Of a stretch of DNA of 40,356 nt, positions 8,519 to 16,920 are shown piece by piece. The notes below the pieces were generated by a model. It was not told where the DNA came from. It saw only the letters and a list, made by a program, of their open reading frames with translations, and made no database searches. How positions within the stretch are numbered: position 1 is the first letter of the stretch; every line of letters begins with the position of its first letter. The position numbers and the translations under genes are program-made. The DNA lies in contig DXMF01000001.1 of NCBI GenBank assembly GCA_019414345.1, positions 1-40,356 on the forward strand, in the 5' to 3' direction. The stretch comes from Collinsella sp. Lineage in GTDB: Bacteria; Actinomycetota; Coriobacteriia; Coriobacteriales; Coriobacteriaceae.

Positions 8519-9313
8519 ATGCTCGTTTATGTTCGCGGCGCCGGCGATATCGCCACGGGCGTCGCCGCTCGCTTGGTGCGCGCCGGCGTGTCGGTCGTTA
8601 TGGCCGATATCGCGGTTCCCACGTGCATCCGCCGCACGATCAGTTTTTGCGAGGCCATTCGTCTGGGCGAGGTCGAGGTCGAGGGTATTCGCGCTCGCTT
8701 GGCGCAGACGCCGGCAGAGGCGCTCGAGATTACCCAAGCGGGGGATGTTGCCGTCGTGGTGGACCCTCAGGCCAAGATGCTCGATGAGCTTAAACCCGCA
8801 GCTGTGGTCGACGCGATTTTGGCCAAGCGCAACCTGGGCACCACGCGCGACATGGCGCCTACCGTCATCGCCGTGGGGCCGGGCTTTACCGCGCCGGTCG
8901 ATTGCGACGCCGTGGTCGAGACCATGCGCGGGCATTTTTTGGGCCGCGTCATTACCCAGGGCTCGCCCCAGCCCAACACGGGCGTGCCGGGCGTGATCGC
9001 CGGCTATGGCAAGGAGCGCGTTATCCACAGCCCCGCCGCCGGCGTGTTTCGGTCCGACCGCGCAATCGGCGACATCGTGAGCGCCGGAGACGTGATTGGC
9101 TACGCGGACGATACGCCCATGTGCACGCAGATCGATGGCTGCCTGCGCGGGCTTTTGGCGAACGGCGTGCAGGTGACTGAGGGCTTTAAATGCGCCGATG
9201 TCGATCCGCGTGGCGATGCCAGCTATATCAACTACATTTCGGACAAGGCGACGTCGGTCGGCGGCGGCGTGCTCGAGGCACTCGCTATGCTCACCGATAT
9301 CTTTAGAGGATAG
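8519..9313 (+). CDS. yqeB: YqeB-family selenium-dependent molybdenum hydroxylase system protein
   Basis: This 264-residue protein matches the EF2563/YqeB family. It opens with a Rossmann-type loop, VRGAGDIATGVAARL (4-18), and holds the family core near VIAVGPGFTAP and ITQGSPQPNTGVPG. Family members accompany xanthine-dehydrogenase-like enzymes that need labile selenium; the biochemical step is not known. GGGAGG lies about nine bases before the ATG. The xdhC-like gene follows after 9 bases, so the two are surely one operon. The N-terminal dinucleotide fold recalls XdhC, consistent with a shared role in cofactor sulfuration or selenation. Confidence 0.9.
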   Translation: MLVYVRGAGDIATGVAARLVRAGVSVVMADIAVPTCIRRTISFCEAIRLGEVEVEGIRARLAQTPAEALEITQAGDVAVVVDPQAKMLDELKPAAVVDAILAKRNLGTTRDMAPTVIAVGPGFTAPVDCDAVVETMRGHFLGRVITQGSPQPNTGVPGVIAGYGKERVIHSPAAGVFRSDRAIGDIVSAGDVIGYADDTPMCTQIDGCLRGLLANGVQVTEGFKCADVDPRGDASYINYISDKATSVGGGVLEALAMLTDIFRG

Positions 9314-9322
9314 AAGGCGGCA

Positions 9323-10366
9323 ATGGAAAAGCTCGATGTTGTGAATGCGGCGCTTGTCGCCCTGCGTGCTGGCGAGACGTGCGAGCTCGTGGTCGTAGCC
9401 GGCACGGCGGGGTCGTCGCCGCGCGGCGTGGGCGCCTGGATGGCCGTCTTTGCCGACGGTAGCCAGGCGGGCACCATCGGCGGCGGCAAGATCGAGCTCT
9501 TTGCGCTGGACGAGGCGCGAGAGCTGCTGGCCGCGGGGCAATCGCGTCTGGTCCGCTACACCATGGGCGGCGAGAACTCCGATACCGGCATGATCTGCGG
9601 CGGAGCCATCTGCCTGTGCTACCTACATCTGGATGCGACCCAGGCACCGTTGTTCCAGGAAATTGCCGACGTCTTGGTCTATCGGCGCATCGGCGACTTC
9701 GTCATCGACTTTGAACCGTTTATCGCGAGCGCGCTCGAGGGCGATGTGGCCGAGTACCATGGCGAGGCATCGCGCCATACCATTGCGGGCTGCCCCGGGC
9801 TTTCACTGGTGGAGGAGGGGAGTAACGTCACCTACACTAACGCCGCCTCCGAGATTCCCGCGGCGCACGTCGAGACGCTCTGCCCCGAGGGCCTGACCTA
9901 CATCTTTGGCTGCGGACACGTGGGCGCCGCGACGGCGCGCGTGCTCACGGCGGCGGGCTTTGCCGTCGTGGCCTGCGATGACCGCCCCGGCACGTTGACG
10001 CCCGAATGGGTGCCCGGTGTCTACGATCGTCGCCTGGTCGATTACAAGAACCTGAGCGAGCTGTGTCCCATCGGTCCGCGCGACTTGGTGGTCGTCGCCA
10101 CGGCGGGTCACAAGTCCGATATCGACGTGGTGATTCAGGCCATGCGTGCCAAGCCTGCCTACCTGGGCTGTCTGGGTTCGCGCCGCAAGACGGCCTTTGT
10201 GCGCGCCCGCCTGGAGCAGGAAGGCTTTACGCAGGACCAGATCGACGAGCTGCACCTTCCGATCGGCGTTGCCATCGAGGCCGAGGACCCCGAGGAGATC
10301 GCCATCTCCATCGCCGCCGAGATGATCCACCTGCGCCGCACCAAACTCGTCCCCCGCAAGCGCTAA
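9323..10366 (+). CDS. XdhC/CoxI-family molybdenum hydroxylase maturation protein
   Basis: This 347-residue protein has the two XdhC domains: an N-terminal XdhC_CoxI motif (AGTAGSSPRGVGAWM, about 26-40, and GTIGGGKIE) and a C-terminal Rossmann domain (IFGCGHVGAATARVL from 194, then GCLGSRRKT). XdhC proteins bind molybdenum cofactor and present its sulfurated form to xanthine dehydrogenase. It follows yqeB closely. No dehydrogenase subunit lies in the window, so the client enzyme is elsewhere. The next feature is an inverted repeat and then rplE. Confidence 0.9.
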   Translation: MEKLDVVNAALVALRAGETCELVVVAGTAGSSPRGVGAWMAVFADGSQAGTIGGGKIELFALDEARELLAAGQSRLVRYTMGGENSDTGMICGGAICLCYLHLDATQAPLFQEIADVLVYRRIGDFVIDFEPFIASALEGDVAEYHGEASRHTIAGCPGLSLVEEGSNVTYTNAASEIPAAHVETLCPEGLTYIFGCGHVGAATARVLTAAGFAVVACDDRPGTLTPEWVPGVYDRRLVDYKNLSELCPIGPRDLVVVATAGHKSDIDVVIQAMRAKPAYLGCLGSRRKTAFVRARLEQEGFTQDQIDELHLPIGVAIEAEDPEEIAISIAAEMIHLRRTKLVPRKR

Positions 10367-10677
10367 TCGCATCCCCACCAATAAGTTGCGGTGAAATACG
10401 GATTGTTTAAGCCTGTTAGGCCGCCAAACAGTCCCTATTTCACCGCAACTGCTTTTTGGGACCCATTTGTGCGGGGGAGTTGTGGAGTTGTGCAGGCAGA
10501 CGAGGTTTTTCTGGAAATACACACCCAATGCGCGTATAGTACCGATTGTTTTGTCGGCTCCTGCTGCGTCGAGTCCAAACCGCAAAATGCCATGAGCGGC
10601 GCGGATGCAGTCAGGAGGCACGAGGACAACCCGCTGTGGCCACGCCCCGTGCTTAAAACCCCAAGAAGGAGTGAACA
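10367..10677 (+). promoter_or_regulatory. rplE: 311-base gap: inverted repeat, then candidate rplE promoter and leader
   Basis: No gene is visible. After the inverted repeat, TGGAAA (10512-10517) and TATAGT (10535-10540) are 17 bases apart and form the best promoter candidate. The leader to rplE would be about 130 bases, ending in AAGAAGGAG before the ATG. Such a long leader leaves room for autoregulation by a ribosomal protein, but no known site was recognised. Confidence 0.45.
10384..10450. repeat. 25-bp imperfect inverted repeat
   Basis: Arms 10384-10408 and 10426-10450 match over 25 bases with two mismatches, around a 17-base loop. The outer 15 bases (AGTTGCGGTGAAATA) are perfect. It starts 17 bases after the xdhC-like stop. 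It may terminate that operon, or it may be a member of the short palindromic elements seen elsewhere in the window. There is no T-run. Confidence 0.75.
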
Positions 10678-11235
10678 ATGGCAGAAGAGAAGTATGTGCC
10701 GCGTCTGAAGACCAAGTACAACAACGAGGTCAAGCAGCAGCTTCAGGACAAGTTCCAGTACGAGAACGTCATGATGATTCCCAAGTTCGAGAAGATCGTC
10801 GTGAACATGGGTGTCGGCGAGGCCGCTACCGATTCCAAAGCCATCGACGGTGCTGTGCGCGACCTGCGCGCCATTACCGGCCAGCAGCCGATGATCACCC
10901 GTGCCCGCAAGTCCATCGCTACCTTCCGCCTGCGCGCTGGTATGCCGATTGGCTGCAAGGTTACCCTGCGTGGCGACCGTATGTGGGAGTTCTTCGATCG
11001 TCTGACCTCCGTCGCGATCCCCCGTATCCGCGACTTCCGCGGTATTTCCGCCAAGAGCTTCGACGGCCGTGGTAACTTCTCCATGGGCGTCACCGAGCAG
11101 CTCATCTTCCCCGAGATCGACTTCGACTCCGTCGATCACCAGCGTGGTATGGACATCACTTTCGTGACCACCGCCAACACCGATGAGGAGGCCAAGGCCC
11201 TTCTGGACGCCTTCGGTTTCCCGTTCAAGAAATAG
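10678..11235 (+). CDS. rplE: Ribosomal protein L5
   Basis: This 185-residue protein of the large subunit binds 5S rRNA and contacts the P-site tRNA region. The family signatures PKFEKIVVNMGVGEA, GQQPMITRARKSIA and IPRIRDFRGIS are intact, and length is normal. AAGGAG precedes the ATG. L5 is normally downstream of rplX (L24) and rplN (L14); here the upstream neighbour is the purine accessory cluster, so this gene heads the local ribosomal operon. Confidence 0.97.
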   Translation: MAEEKYVPRLKTKYNNEVKQQLQDKFQYENVMMIPKFEKIVVNMGVGEAATDSKAIDGAVRDLRAITGQQPMITRARKSIATFRLRAGMPIGCKVTLRGDRMWEFFDRLTSVAIPRIRDFRGISAKSFDGRGNFSMGVTEQLIFPEIDFDSVDHQRGMDITFVTTANTDEEAKALLDAFGFPFKK

Positions 11236-11250
11236 GTTCACCTGCCCTAA

Positions 11251-11281
11251 AAGCGCCGTTTCCAAAAAGGGGACGGCGCTT
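11251..11281. repeat. Hairpin with GGGGACGG motif between rplE and rpsZ
   Basis: AAGCGCCGT (11251-11259) pairs perfectly with ACGGCGCTT (11273-11281). The loop ends in AAAAAGGGG and runs into the right arm to make GGGGACGG, the core motif of the other short palindromes in this window. There is no T-run, so full termination inside the operon is unlikely. Confidence 0.6.
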
Positions 11282-11315
11282 GGGGCGAACAATACTCTAT
11301 GTGAGGAGGATATAA

Positions 11316-11501
11316 GTGGCTAAGACATCGATGATCGTCAAGTGCAATCGCAAGCAGAAGTTCTCTACTCGTGAGTACACGCGCTGCCAGCGCTGCGGCC
11401 GTCCGCACTCTGTGTACCGCAAGTTCGGCCTGTGCCGTGTCTGCTTCCGTGAGCTTGCACTCAAGGGCGAGCTTCCCGGCGTTAAGAAGGCCAGCTGGTA
11501 A
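11316..11501 (+). CDS. rpsZ: Ribosomal protein S14, zinc-binding type
   Basis: This 61-residue small-subunit protein carries the four-cysteine zinc ribbon (CQRCG and CRVCF), so it is the short C+ form. The start is GTG at 11316, with GAGGAGG just upstream. It lies between rplE and rpsH as in the normal spc order. Confidence 0.97.
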   Translation: MAKTSMIVKCNRKQKFSTREYTRCQRCGRPHSVYRKFGLCRVCFRELALKGELPGVKKASW

Positions 11502-11620
11502 GTCACTACCAGCGTTTCAAGCATCCGTTTGGAACAGGGAAAACGCGCTAGTTAGGCTTTGCCGTTAAGGGCGGCGAAGAACCAAGAGCACGTGTTCATC
11601 AAGAACGAAGGAGAATCTGT

Positions 11621-12019
11621 ATGAACCTTACAGACCCGATCGCAGATATGCTTACGCGCATCCGTAACGCTAACTCTGTGAACAAGGCCACGGTCTCCAT
11701 GCCGAGCAGCAAGAAGCTCGTCGAGATCGCTCGTGTTCTGCACGAGGAGGGCTACATCGAGGGCTACGATGTCGAGGACACCGTTCCCCAGAAGACTCTG
11801 CACATCACGCTTAAGTATGGTCCCAAGAAGGCTAAGGTCATCAACGGCATCCGCCGCATTTCCAAGCCGGGCCTGCGTAAGTACACCGGCGTTGCCGACA
11901 TGCCCCGCGTCCGCGGTGGCCTTGGTACCGCCATTATTTCCACCAGCCATGGCGTCATGACCGACCGCGATGCTCGCAAGCACAACGTCGGCGGCGAGAT
12001 CATCGCTTACGTCTGGTAA
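11621..12019 (+). CDS. rpsH: Ribosomal protein S8
   Basis: This 132-residue protein binds the central domain of 16S rRNA. MNLTDPIADMLTRIRNAN at the N-terminus and ISTSHGVMTDRDARK near the C-terminus are family signatures. GAAGGAG precedes the ATG. The 119-base gap from rpsZ contains a small stem (11557-11564 with 11572-11579, one G-U pair). S8 represses its operon in E. coli by binding mRNA near rplE; no clear copy of that site was recognised here. Confidence 0.97.
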   Translation: MNLTDPIADMLTRIRNANSVNKATVSMPSSKKLVEIARVLHEEGYIEGYDVEDTVPQKTLHITLKYGPKKAKVINGIRRISKPGLRKYTGVADMPRVRGGLGTAIISTSHGVMTDRDARKHNVGGEIIAYVW

Positions 12020-12052
12020 TTCGCTCGGTAGGTAGAAGGAAAGGAGATCACC

Positions 12053-12589
12053 GTGTCTCGTATCGGTAATAAGCCTGTCCAGATTCCCGCCGGAGTCGAA
12101 GTGACAGTCAACGGCAACAACGTTGTCGTCAAGGGCCCCAAGGGCCAGCTCGAGCTCGATGTCTTTGAGAAGCTCGCTATCAACGTCGAGGACAACGTCC
12201 TCACCGTTTCCCGTCCCGACGACGAGCGTGAGACTCGTGCCCGCCACGGCCTCACCCGCGCCCTCATCCACAACATGGTTGTTGGCGTTTCCGAGGGCTT
12301 CGAGAAGAAGCTCGAGCTCGCCGGCGTCGGTTACCGCGTGCAGCAGAAGGGCAAGAACCTCGAGTTCTCCCTGGGCTTCTCGCACCCCGTGATCGTCGAG
12401 GCTCCCGAGGGCATCACCTTCGAGGTTCCCGACAACACCCACGTGAACGTCAAGGGTATCAACAAGCAGCAGGTCGGTCAGATCGCCGCTGAGATCCGCG
12501 GTCATCGTCCTCCCGAGCCTTACAAGGGCAAGGGTATCCACTACGTTGGCGAGCACATCCGCCGCAAGCTGGGTAAGGCCGCCAAGTAG
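12053..12589 (+). CDS. rplF: Ribosomal protein L6
   Basis: This 178-residue protein has the duplicated L6 domain and ends with the conserved segment PEPYKGKGIHYVGE. The start is GTG at 12053 behind AAAGGAGATCACC. Length is normal and the position is the usual one. Confidence 0.97.
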   Translation: MSRIGNKPVQIPAGVEVTVNGNNVVVKGPKGQLELDVFEKLAINVEDNVLTVSRPDDERETRARHGLTRALIHNMVVGVSEGFEKKLELAGVGYRVQQKGKNLEFSLGFSHPVIVEAPEGITFEVPDNTHVNVKGINKQQVGQIAAEIRGHRPPEPYKGKGIHYVGEHIRRKLGKAAK

Positions 12590-12614
12590 TCGTAACCGAC
12601 TTACTCGCATAAGA

Positions 12615-12636
12615 CCAGCACCCCGTTAGGTGCTGG
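12615..12636 (+). other. Perfect hairpin between rplF and rplR
   Basis: CCAGCACC and GGTGCTGG form a perfect 8-bp stem with a 6-base loop. The run of T residues further on is too distant and short for a standard terminator. It may be a processing or stabilising hairpin inside the operon. Confidence 0.6.
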
Positions 12637-12664
12637 CAAGATCAACCTTTTTAGGAGTTTACGT

Positions 12665-13033
12665 ATGAACAAGCATAAGGCGAAGCTGGAAGGCCTCAAG
12701 CGTCGTCAGCGTCGTGTTCGCGGCAAGGTCTCGGGTACCGCCGAGCGTCCGCGTCTTCGCGTGACCCGTACTAACGCCAACATCTATGCCCAGATCATCG
12801 ACGACAGCAAGGGCTCCAGCCTGACGCTCGTCTCTGCCTCGACCCTCGAGGCCGAGTTCAAGGGCACCCACACCTCGAACAAGGAGGCTGCGGAGAAGGT
12901 CGGTCAGCTCGTTGGCAAGCGTGCCATCGAGGCCGGCATCACCAAGGTCGCCTTCGATCGTGGTGGCCGTATCTACCATGGCCGCGTCAAGGCCCTCGCC
13001 GACGGTGCTCGTGCCGCCGGTCTCGAGTTCTAG
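12665..13033 (+). CDS. rplR: Ribosomal protein L18
   Basis: This 122-residue protein binds 5S rRNA with L5. The basic N-terminus (RRQRRVRGKVSGTAERPRL) and the C-terminal VAFDRGGRIYHGRVKALAD are diagnostic. TAGGAG precedes the ATG and rpsE follows after 14 bases. Confidence 0.97.
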   Translation: MNKHKAKLEGLKRRQRRVRGKVSGTAERPRLRVTRTNANIYAQIIDDSKGSSLTLVSASTLEAEFKGTHTSNKEAAEKVGQLVGKRAIEAGITKVAFDRGGRIYHGRVKALADGARAAGLEF

Positions 13034-13047
13034 GAGGTATGTAGCAC

Positions 13048-13572
13048 ATGGCTCGTAATCAGAAGCAGCAGCGCGAGGCCTCCGAGTTCGAGGAGCGCGT
13101 CGTTTACATCAACCGCGTGTCGAAGACCGTCAAGGGTGGTCGTCGCATGAGCCTCGTCGCTCTCGTCGTCGTTGGCGACGGCAAGGGCAACGTCGGCGTT
13201 GGCATGGGCAAGTCCGCTGAGGTGCCCATGGCCATCTCCAAGGCGTCTCTCGATGCCAAGAAGAACATGTTCCACGTGCCGGTGACCGAGCAGGGCACCA
13301 TTCCGCACGAGGTTCTCGGCCACTTTGGTGCCGGCCGCATCATCATCAAGCCCGCTGTCGAGGGTACCGGCGTTATCGCCGGCGGCGCTGTGCGTCCCCT
13401 CTTCGAGCTTGCTGGCATCAAGAACGTCCTGTCCAAGTCCCTCGGTACCGACAACGGCCTTAACATCATCAAGGCTGCCGTCGAGGGCCTCAAGGAGCTC
13501 TCCAGCCCTGAGGACGTCGCGGCTCGCCGTGGCCTGACGGTCTCCGAGATGTTCGTCGGTAAGGAGAACTAA
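13048..13572 (+). CDS. rpsE: Ribosomal protein S5
   Basis: This 174-residue protein of the decoding region contains FEERVVYINRVSKTVKGG, the glycine-rich GDGKGNVGVGMGK loop and a C-terminal domain with RPLFELAGIKNVLSKS. AGGAGG precedes the ATG. The rpmD gene starts two bases after its stop. Confidence 0.97.
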   Translation: MARNQKQQREASEFEERVVYINRVSKTVKGGRRMSLVALVVVGDGKGNVGVGMGKSAEVPMAISKASLDAKKNMFHVPVTEQGTIPHEVLGHFGAGRIIIKPAVEGTGVIAGGAVRPLFELAGIKNVLSKSLGTDNGLNIIKAAVEGLKELSSPEDVAARRGLTVSEMFVGKEN

Positions 13573-13574
13573 GC

Positions 13575-13757
13575 ATGGCTGACACCATCAAGATCAAGCA
13601 GGTCCGCAGCACCAACGGTTGCAAGCAGGATCAGGTCCGTACTGTCCGTGCCCTCGGTCTCCACAGGATCCGCGAGGTTCGCGAGATTGCTGACAACGAG
13701 TCCGTCCGCGGCATGATCTTCAAGGTCAAGCACCTTGTCGAGATTGTAGAGGAGTAG
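13575..13757 (+). CDS. rpmD: Ribosomal protein L30
   Basis: This 60-residue single-domain protein has the L30 fold signature (IKQVRSTNGCKQDQVRTVRA and LGLHRI). Its ribosome site, GTAAGGAG, lies inside the end of rpsE, so translation of the two is coupled. Confidence 0.95.
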   Translation: MADTIKIKQVRSTNGCKQDQVRTVRALGLHRIREVREIADNESVRGMIFKVKHLVEIVEE

Positions 13758-13760
13758 CAA

Positions 13761-14210
13761 ATGCAGCTTCACGATCTTACTCCCGCGCCCGGTTCCACCA
13801 AGAACCGCAAGCGCGTCGGCCGTGGCAATTCTTCGGGTCACGGCACCACTTCTGGCCGCGGTCAGAAGGGCCAGGGTTCCCGCTCTGGCGGCACCAAGGG
13901 TGCCGGCTTCGAGGGTGGCCAGACTCCGCTGGCTATGCGTCTGCCCAAGCTTCCGGGCTTCCGCAACCCCCGTCGTATCGAGTACACCGCCGTTAACGTT
14001 GAGCGTCTCGAGCGCAAGTTCGAGGACGGCGCTGTGATCGACGGCGCCGCTCTTAAGGCCGCTCGCATCACCAAGAGCGAGTTCGAGCCCGTCAAGGTGC
14101 TCGGCAATGGTGAGCTCACCAAGAAGTTCACGGTCAAGGTCGACAAGGTCAGCGCTTCTGCGCAGGCCAAGATCGAGGCCGCCGGCGGAAAGGTCGAGCT
14201 GCCGTGCTAA
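13761..14210 (+). CDS. rplO: Ribosomal protein L15
   Basis: This 149-residue protein begins with the typical MQLHDLTPAPGSTKNRKRVG and the Gly/Arg-rich GRGNSSGHGTTSGRGQKGQG that threads into 23S rRNA. The C-terminal KVSASAQAKIEAAGG is also conserved. Its last seven bases overlap secY. Confidence 0.97.
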   Translation: MQLHDLTPAPGSTKNRKRVGRGNSSGHGTTSGRGQKGQGSRSGGTKGAGFEGGQTPLAMRLPKLPGFRNPRRIEYTAVNVERLERKFEDGAVIDGAALKAARITKSEFEPVKVLGNGELTKKFTVKVDKVSASAQAKIEAAGGKVELPC

Positions 14211-15490
14211 ATGGTCTTAAGAATGCTTTCCGCATCAAAGAATTGCGCGAAAAGATTCTTTTTACCATAGCTATGCTCGTCGTGTACCGCATTGGTGCGC
14301 ACGTTCCTGTGCCCGGCATTCCCTTCCAGGGGATGCTGGGCCTTTTCTCGACCGATAACAATTCGGTCGCCGCAGGTGCTATGGCCCTCCTGAATCTTTT
14401 CTCTGGTGGCGCGTTGAGCTACGTTTCGGTGTTTTCGCTGGGCATCATGCCTTACATCACCAGCTCGATCATCCTCCAGATGCTCCAGGCCGTTGTGCCT
14501 TCCCTGCATGAGCTTGCCCGCGAGGGCGAGGTTGGTCAGACCAAGATTACGCAGTATTCGCGTTACCTCACCCTGGCTCTGGCAATCCTCAACTCCGTGG
14601 GTTACCTCTTCCTCTTTAAGAGTTTCGGCATCAGCTTTACTGGCGCCGGCGCTCCCGAGATCATCTTCGACCTCATGATCGTCGGCACGCTCACTGCGGG
14701 CGCCATGCTGATCATGTGGATTGGTGAGCTCATCACCCAGCGCGGTATCGGCAATGGCATGTCGCTGATCATCTTTGCGAACATCATGGCCGGCCTGCCG
14801 CAGGCGATCTTCTCCAGCACCGAGGGCAATGCCGGTGGCATCATCACCATGGTGATCATCTGCGCCATCATCTTGCTGGTTATCCCGCTGATTGTTTTCC
14901 TTGAGCGCGGCCAGCGCCGCATTCCGGTCTCCTACGCTAAGCGCGTCGTGGGCCGTCGCATGATGGGTGGCCAGACCACCTACCTGCCCATCAAGGTCAA
15001 CACCGCGGGCGTCGTGCCGATCATCTTCGCTTCGGCTCTGCTGTACTTCCCGGCCCAGATTGCCGTGTTCTTCCCCGGCATCGGCTGGATTCAGGCAGTT
15101 GCCTCTGCGCTTTCGACCGGTTGGCTCAACTGGGTGCTTAACGTTGTCCTCATCGTGTTCTTCGCGTACTTCTACACCTCCATGGTGTTCAACCCCGATG
15201 ACACGGCCGACAACCTTAAGAAGCAGGGCGGCTTTATTCCGGGCGTCCGTCCGGGTAGGGCTACCGCGGCCTACATCAAGAACGCGCTCAACAAGATCAC
15301 GCTTCCCAGCGCTGTCTTTTTGGCGCTCATCGCCATCGTGCCTTCGATCATCTTCTCCTTCACGGGTAACCATCTGATCCAGGCATTTGGCGGCACGTCC
15401 ATCCTCATCATGGTCGGCGTCGTGCTCGACACGGTCGATAAGCTCGAAGGCCAGATCAAGATGTATGATTACGATGGATTCTTTAAATAG
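14204..15490 (+). CDS. secY: Preprotein translocase subunit SecY
   Basis: This 428-residue integral membrane protein is the core of the Sec channel, with ten predicted membrane segments. Typical landmarks are the N-terminal LKNAFRIKELREKILFT, the cytosolic loop LERGQRRIPVSYAKRVVG and the segment GGFIPGVRPGRATA. The start is GTG at 14204, overlapping the rplO stop by seven bases. The nearby ATG at 14211 is out of frame. AAAGG lies about nine bases upstream. Confidence 0.96.
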   Translation: MLNGLKNAFRIKELREKILFTIAMLVVYRIGAHVPVPGIPFQGMLGLFSTDNNSVAAGAMALLNLFSGGALSYVSVFSLGIMPYITSSIILQMLQAVVPSLHELAREGEVGQTKITQYSRYLTLALAILNSVGYLFLFKSFGISFTGAGAPEIIFDLMIVGTLTAGAMLIMWIGELITQRGIGNGMSLIIFANIMAGLPQAIFSSTEGNAGGIITMVIICAIILLVIPLIVFLERGQRRIPVSYAKRVVGRRMMGGQTTYLPIKVNTAGVVPIIFASALLYFPAQIAVFFPGIGWIQAVASALSTGWLNWVLNVVLIVFFAYFYTSMVFNPDDTADNLKKQGGFIPGVRPGRATAAYIKNALNKITLPSAVFLALIAIVPSIIFSFTGNHLIQAFGGTSILIMVGVVLDTVDKLEGQIKMYDYDGFFK

Positions 15491-15508
15491 GCTAGAGGAG
15501 GATTGCTC

Positions 15509-16135
15509 ATGAACCTCGTATTGCTCGGAGCTCCGGGTGCCGGTAAGGGCACCGTCGCACAGGAGCTCGTCGCCGAGTTTGGCGTCGCCCATATTTCCAC
15601 GGGCGACCTGCTGCGTGCTGCCGTTAAGGGTGGCACCGAGCTTGGTATTCAGGCTAAGAAGTACATGGACGCTGGCGAGCTCGTTCCCGACCAGCTCGTG
15701 ATCGACCTTGTCAAGGAGCGCCTTGCCGCCGATGACGCCCAGCAGGGCTTCATTCTCGACGGCTTCCCGCGCAACACCGCCCAGGCCGTGACGCTCGATT
15801 CCGAGCTCTCCGCCATGGGTCGCGAGATCGACTGCGCCCTTCTGGTCGATGTGGCTCCCGAGGTCATCATCGATCGTCTGTCTTCGCGTCGCACCTGCCG
15901 CGCCTGCGGTTACACCGGCACTGCTGCCGATGCTATCTGCCCCAAGTGCGCAGGCGAGATGTATCAGCGCGACGACGACAAGCCCGAGACCATCAAGAAC
16001 CGTCTCGACGTCTACGAGAAGTCCACGAGCCCGCTCGTCGACTACTATCGTGGCCAGGGTCTGCTCAAGTCGGTCAACGGTGACCAGGCTCGCGAGACCG
16101 TGTACGGGGATGTCAAAGAGGCTCTCGGTCTATGA
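15509..16135 (+). CDS. adk: Adenylate kinase
   Basis: This 208-residue enzyme interconverts ATP plus AMP and two ADP. GAPGAGKGT (7-15) is the P-loop and FILDGFPRN the AMP-site motif. The LID carries four cysteines (C130, C133, C144, C147), so it is the zinc-binding type with a shortened inter-pair loop. I chose ATG at 15509, behind GAGGAGG; an in-frame TTG two codons upstream is less likely. Its stop overlaps the map start (ATGA). Confidence 0.96.
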   Translation: MNLVLLGAPGAGKGTVAQELVAEFGVAHISTGDLLRAAVKGGTELGIQAKKYMDAGELVPDQLVIDLVKERLAADDAQQGFILDGFPRNTAQAVTLDSELSAMGREIDCALLVDVAPEVIIDRLSSRRTCRACGYTGTAADAICPKCAGEMYQRDDDKPETIKNRLDVYEKSTSPLVDYYRGQGLLKSVNGDQARETVYGDVKEALGL

Positions 16136-16920
16136 TCAAGATTAAGTCTGCAACGCAAATCGAGCAGATGAAGAAGGCAGGAGCGCTATCTAAGATGGCG
16201 CTCCGCCACGTTGGAGCCATGGTGCGCCCCGGCGTTTCGACTTTTGAGCTCGATCAGCTCGCGGAGCAGATTATCCGCATGCATGGCGGCACCCCGGCCT
16301 TTAAGGGTTACGGCGGGTTCCCGGGGACCATCTGCGCATCGATCAACGATGCCGTGGTCCACGGTATTCCCAACCCCGACATGATCCTGCGCGATGGCGA
16401 TATCATCTCCATCGATACGGGAGCCGTTGTCGACGGTTGGGTCGGCGATAATGCTTGGACGTTTTTCGTCGGCACCCCCACGCCCGAAGCCAAGGCTTTG
16501 TGCGAGGTCACGCGTGATTGCCTTAAGGCTGCCATCGAGCAGGCTGTTCCCGGTAACCATATCGGGGACGTCGGTTATGCCGTTCAGTCCCTCGCCGAGT
16601 CTCACGGTTACGGCGTGCTTCGTGATTATGTGGGCCATGGCATTGGCCGCGTGATGCACGAGGACCCCAACGTTCCTAACTATGGAAAGAAGGGGAGGGG
16701 CGTTCGCCTCCAGGCCGGCATGGTCATTGCCATCGAGCCGATGGTTACGATGGGTTCCAACCATGTGAGCACGGGCTCCGACGGTTGGATCGTCACGACC
16801 AACGACCACCTGCCCGCCGCGCACTACGAGAACACCGTCGCCATTACCAATGACGGTCCGGTGATTCTGACCACGGATGCCCAAGGTGCTTGGTGTTCGC
16901 TCCAAGGCGGAGAAATGTAA
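16132..16920 (+). CDS. map: Methionine aminopeptidase, type I
   Basis: This 262-residue enzyme removes the initiator methionine. The active-site set is complete: H77, D95, D106, H169, E202 and E233, in SINDAVVHGIP, SIDTGAVVDGWVGD, YVGHGIG, IAIEPM and YENTVAI. It lacks an N-terminal zinc-finger extension. The start overlaps the adk stop by four bases. Its own stop falls in the outermost arm of a large inverted repeat, after which infA has its own promoter. Confidence 0.96.
   Translation: MIKIKSATQIEQMKKAGALSKMALRHVGAMVRPGVSTFELDQLAEQIIRMHGGTPAFKGYGGFPGTICASINDAVVHGIPNPDMILRDGDIISIDTGAVVDGWVGDNAWTFFVGTPTPEAKALCEVTRDCLKAAIEQAVPGNHIGDVGYAVQSLAESHGYGVLRDYVGHGIGRVMHEDPNVPNYGKKGRGVRLQAGMVIAIEPMVTMGSNHVSTGSDGWIVTTNDHLPAAHYENTVAITNDGPVILTTDAQGAWCSLQGGEM

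Noticed and set aside
14211..14213. ATG as the secY start
   Set aside because: It is out of frame with SecY; the GTG at 14204 gives the conserved N-terminus.
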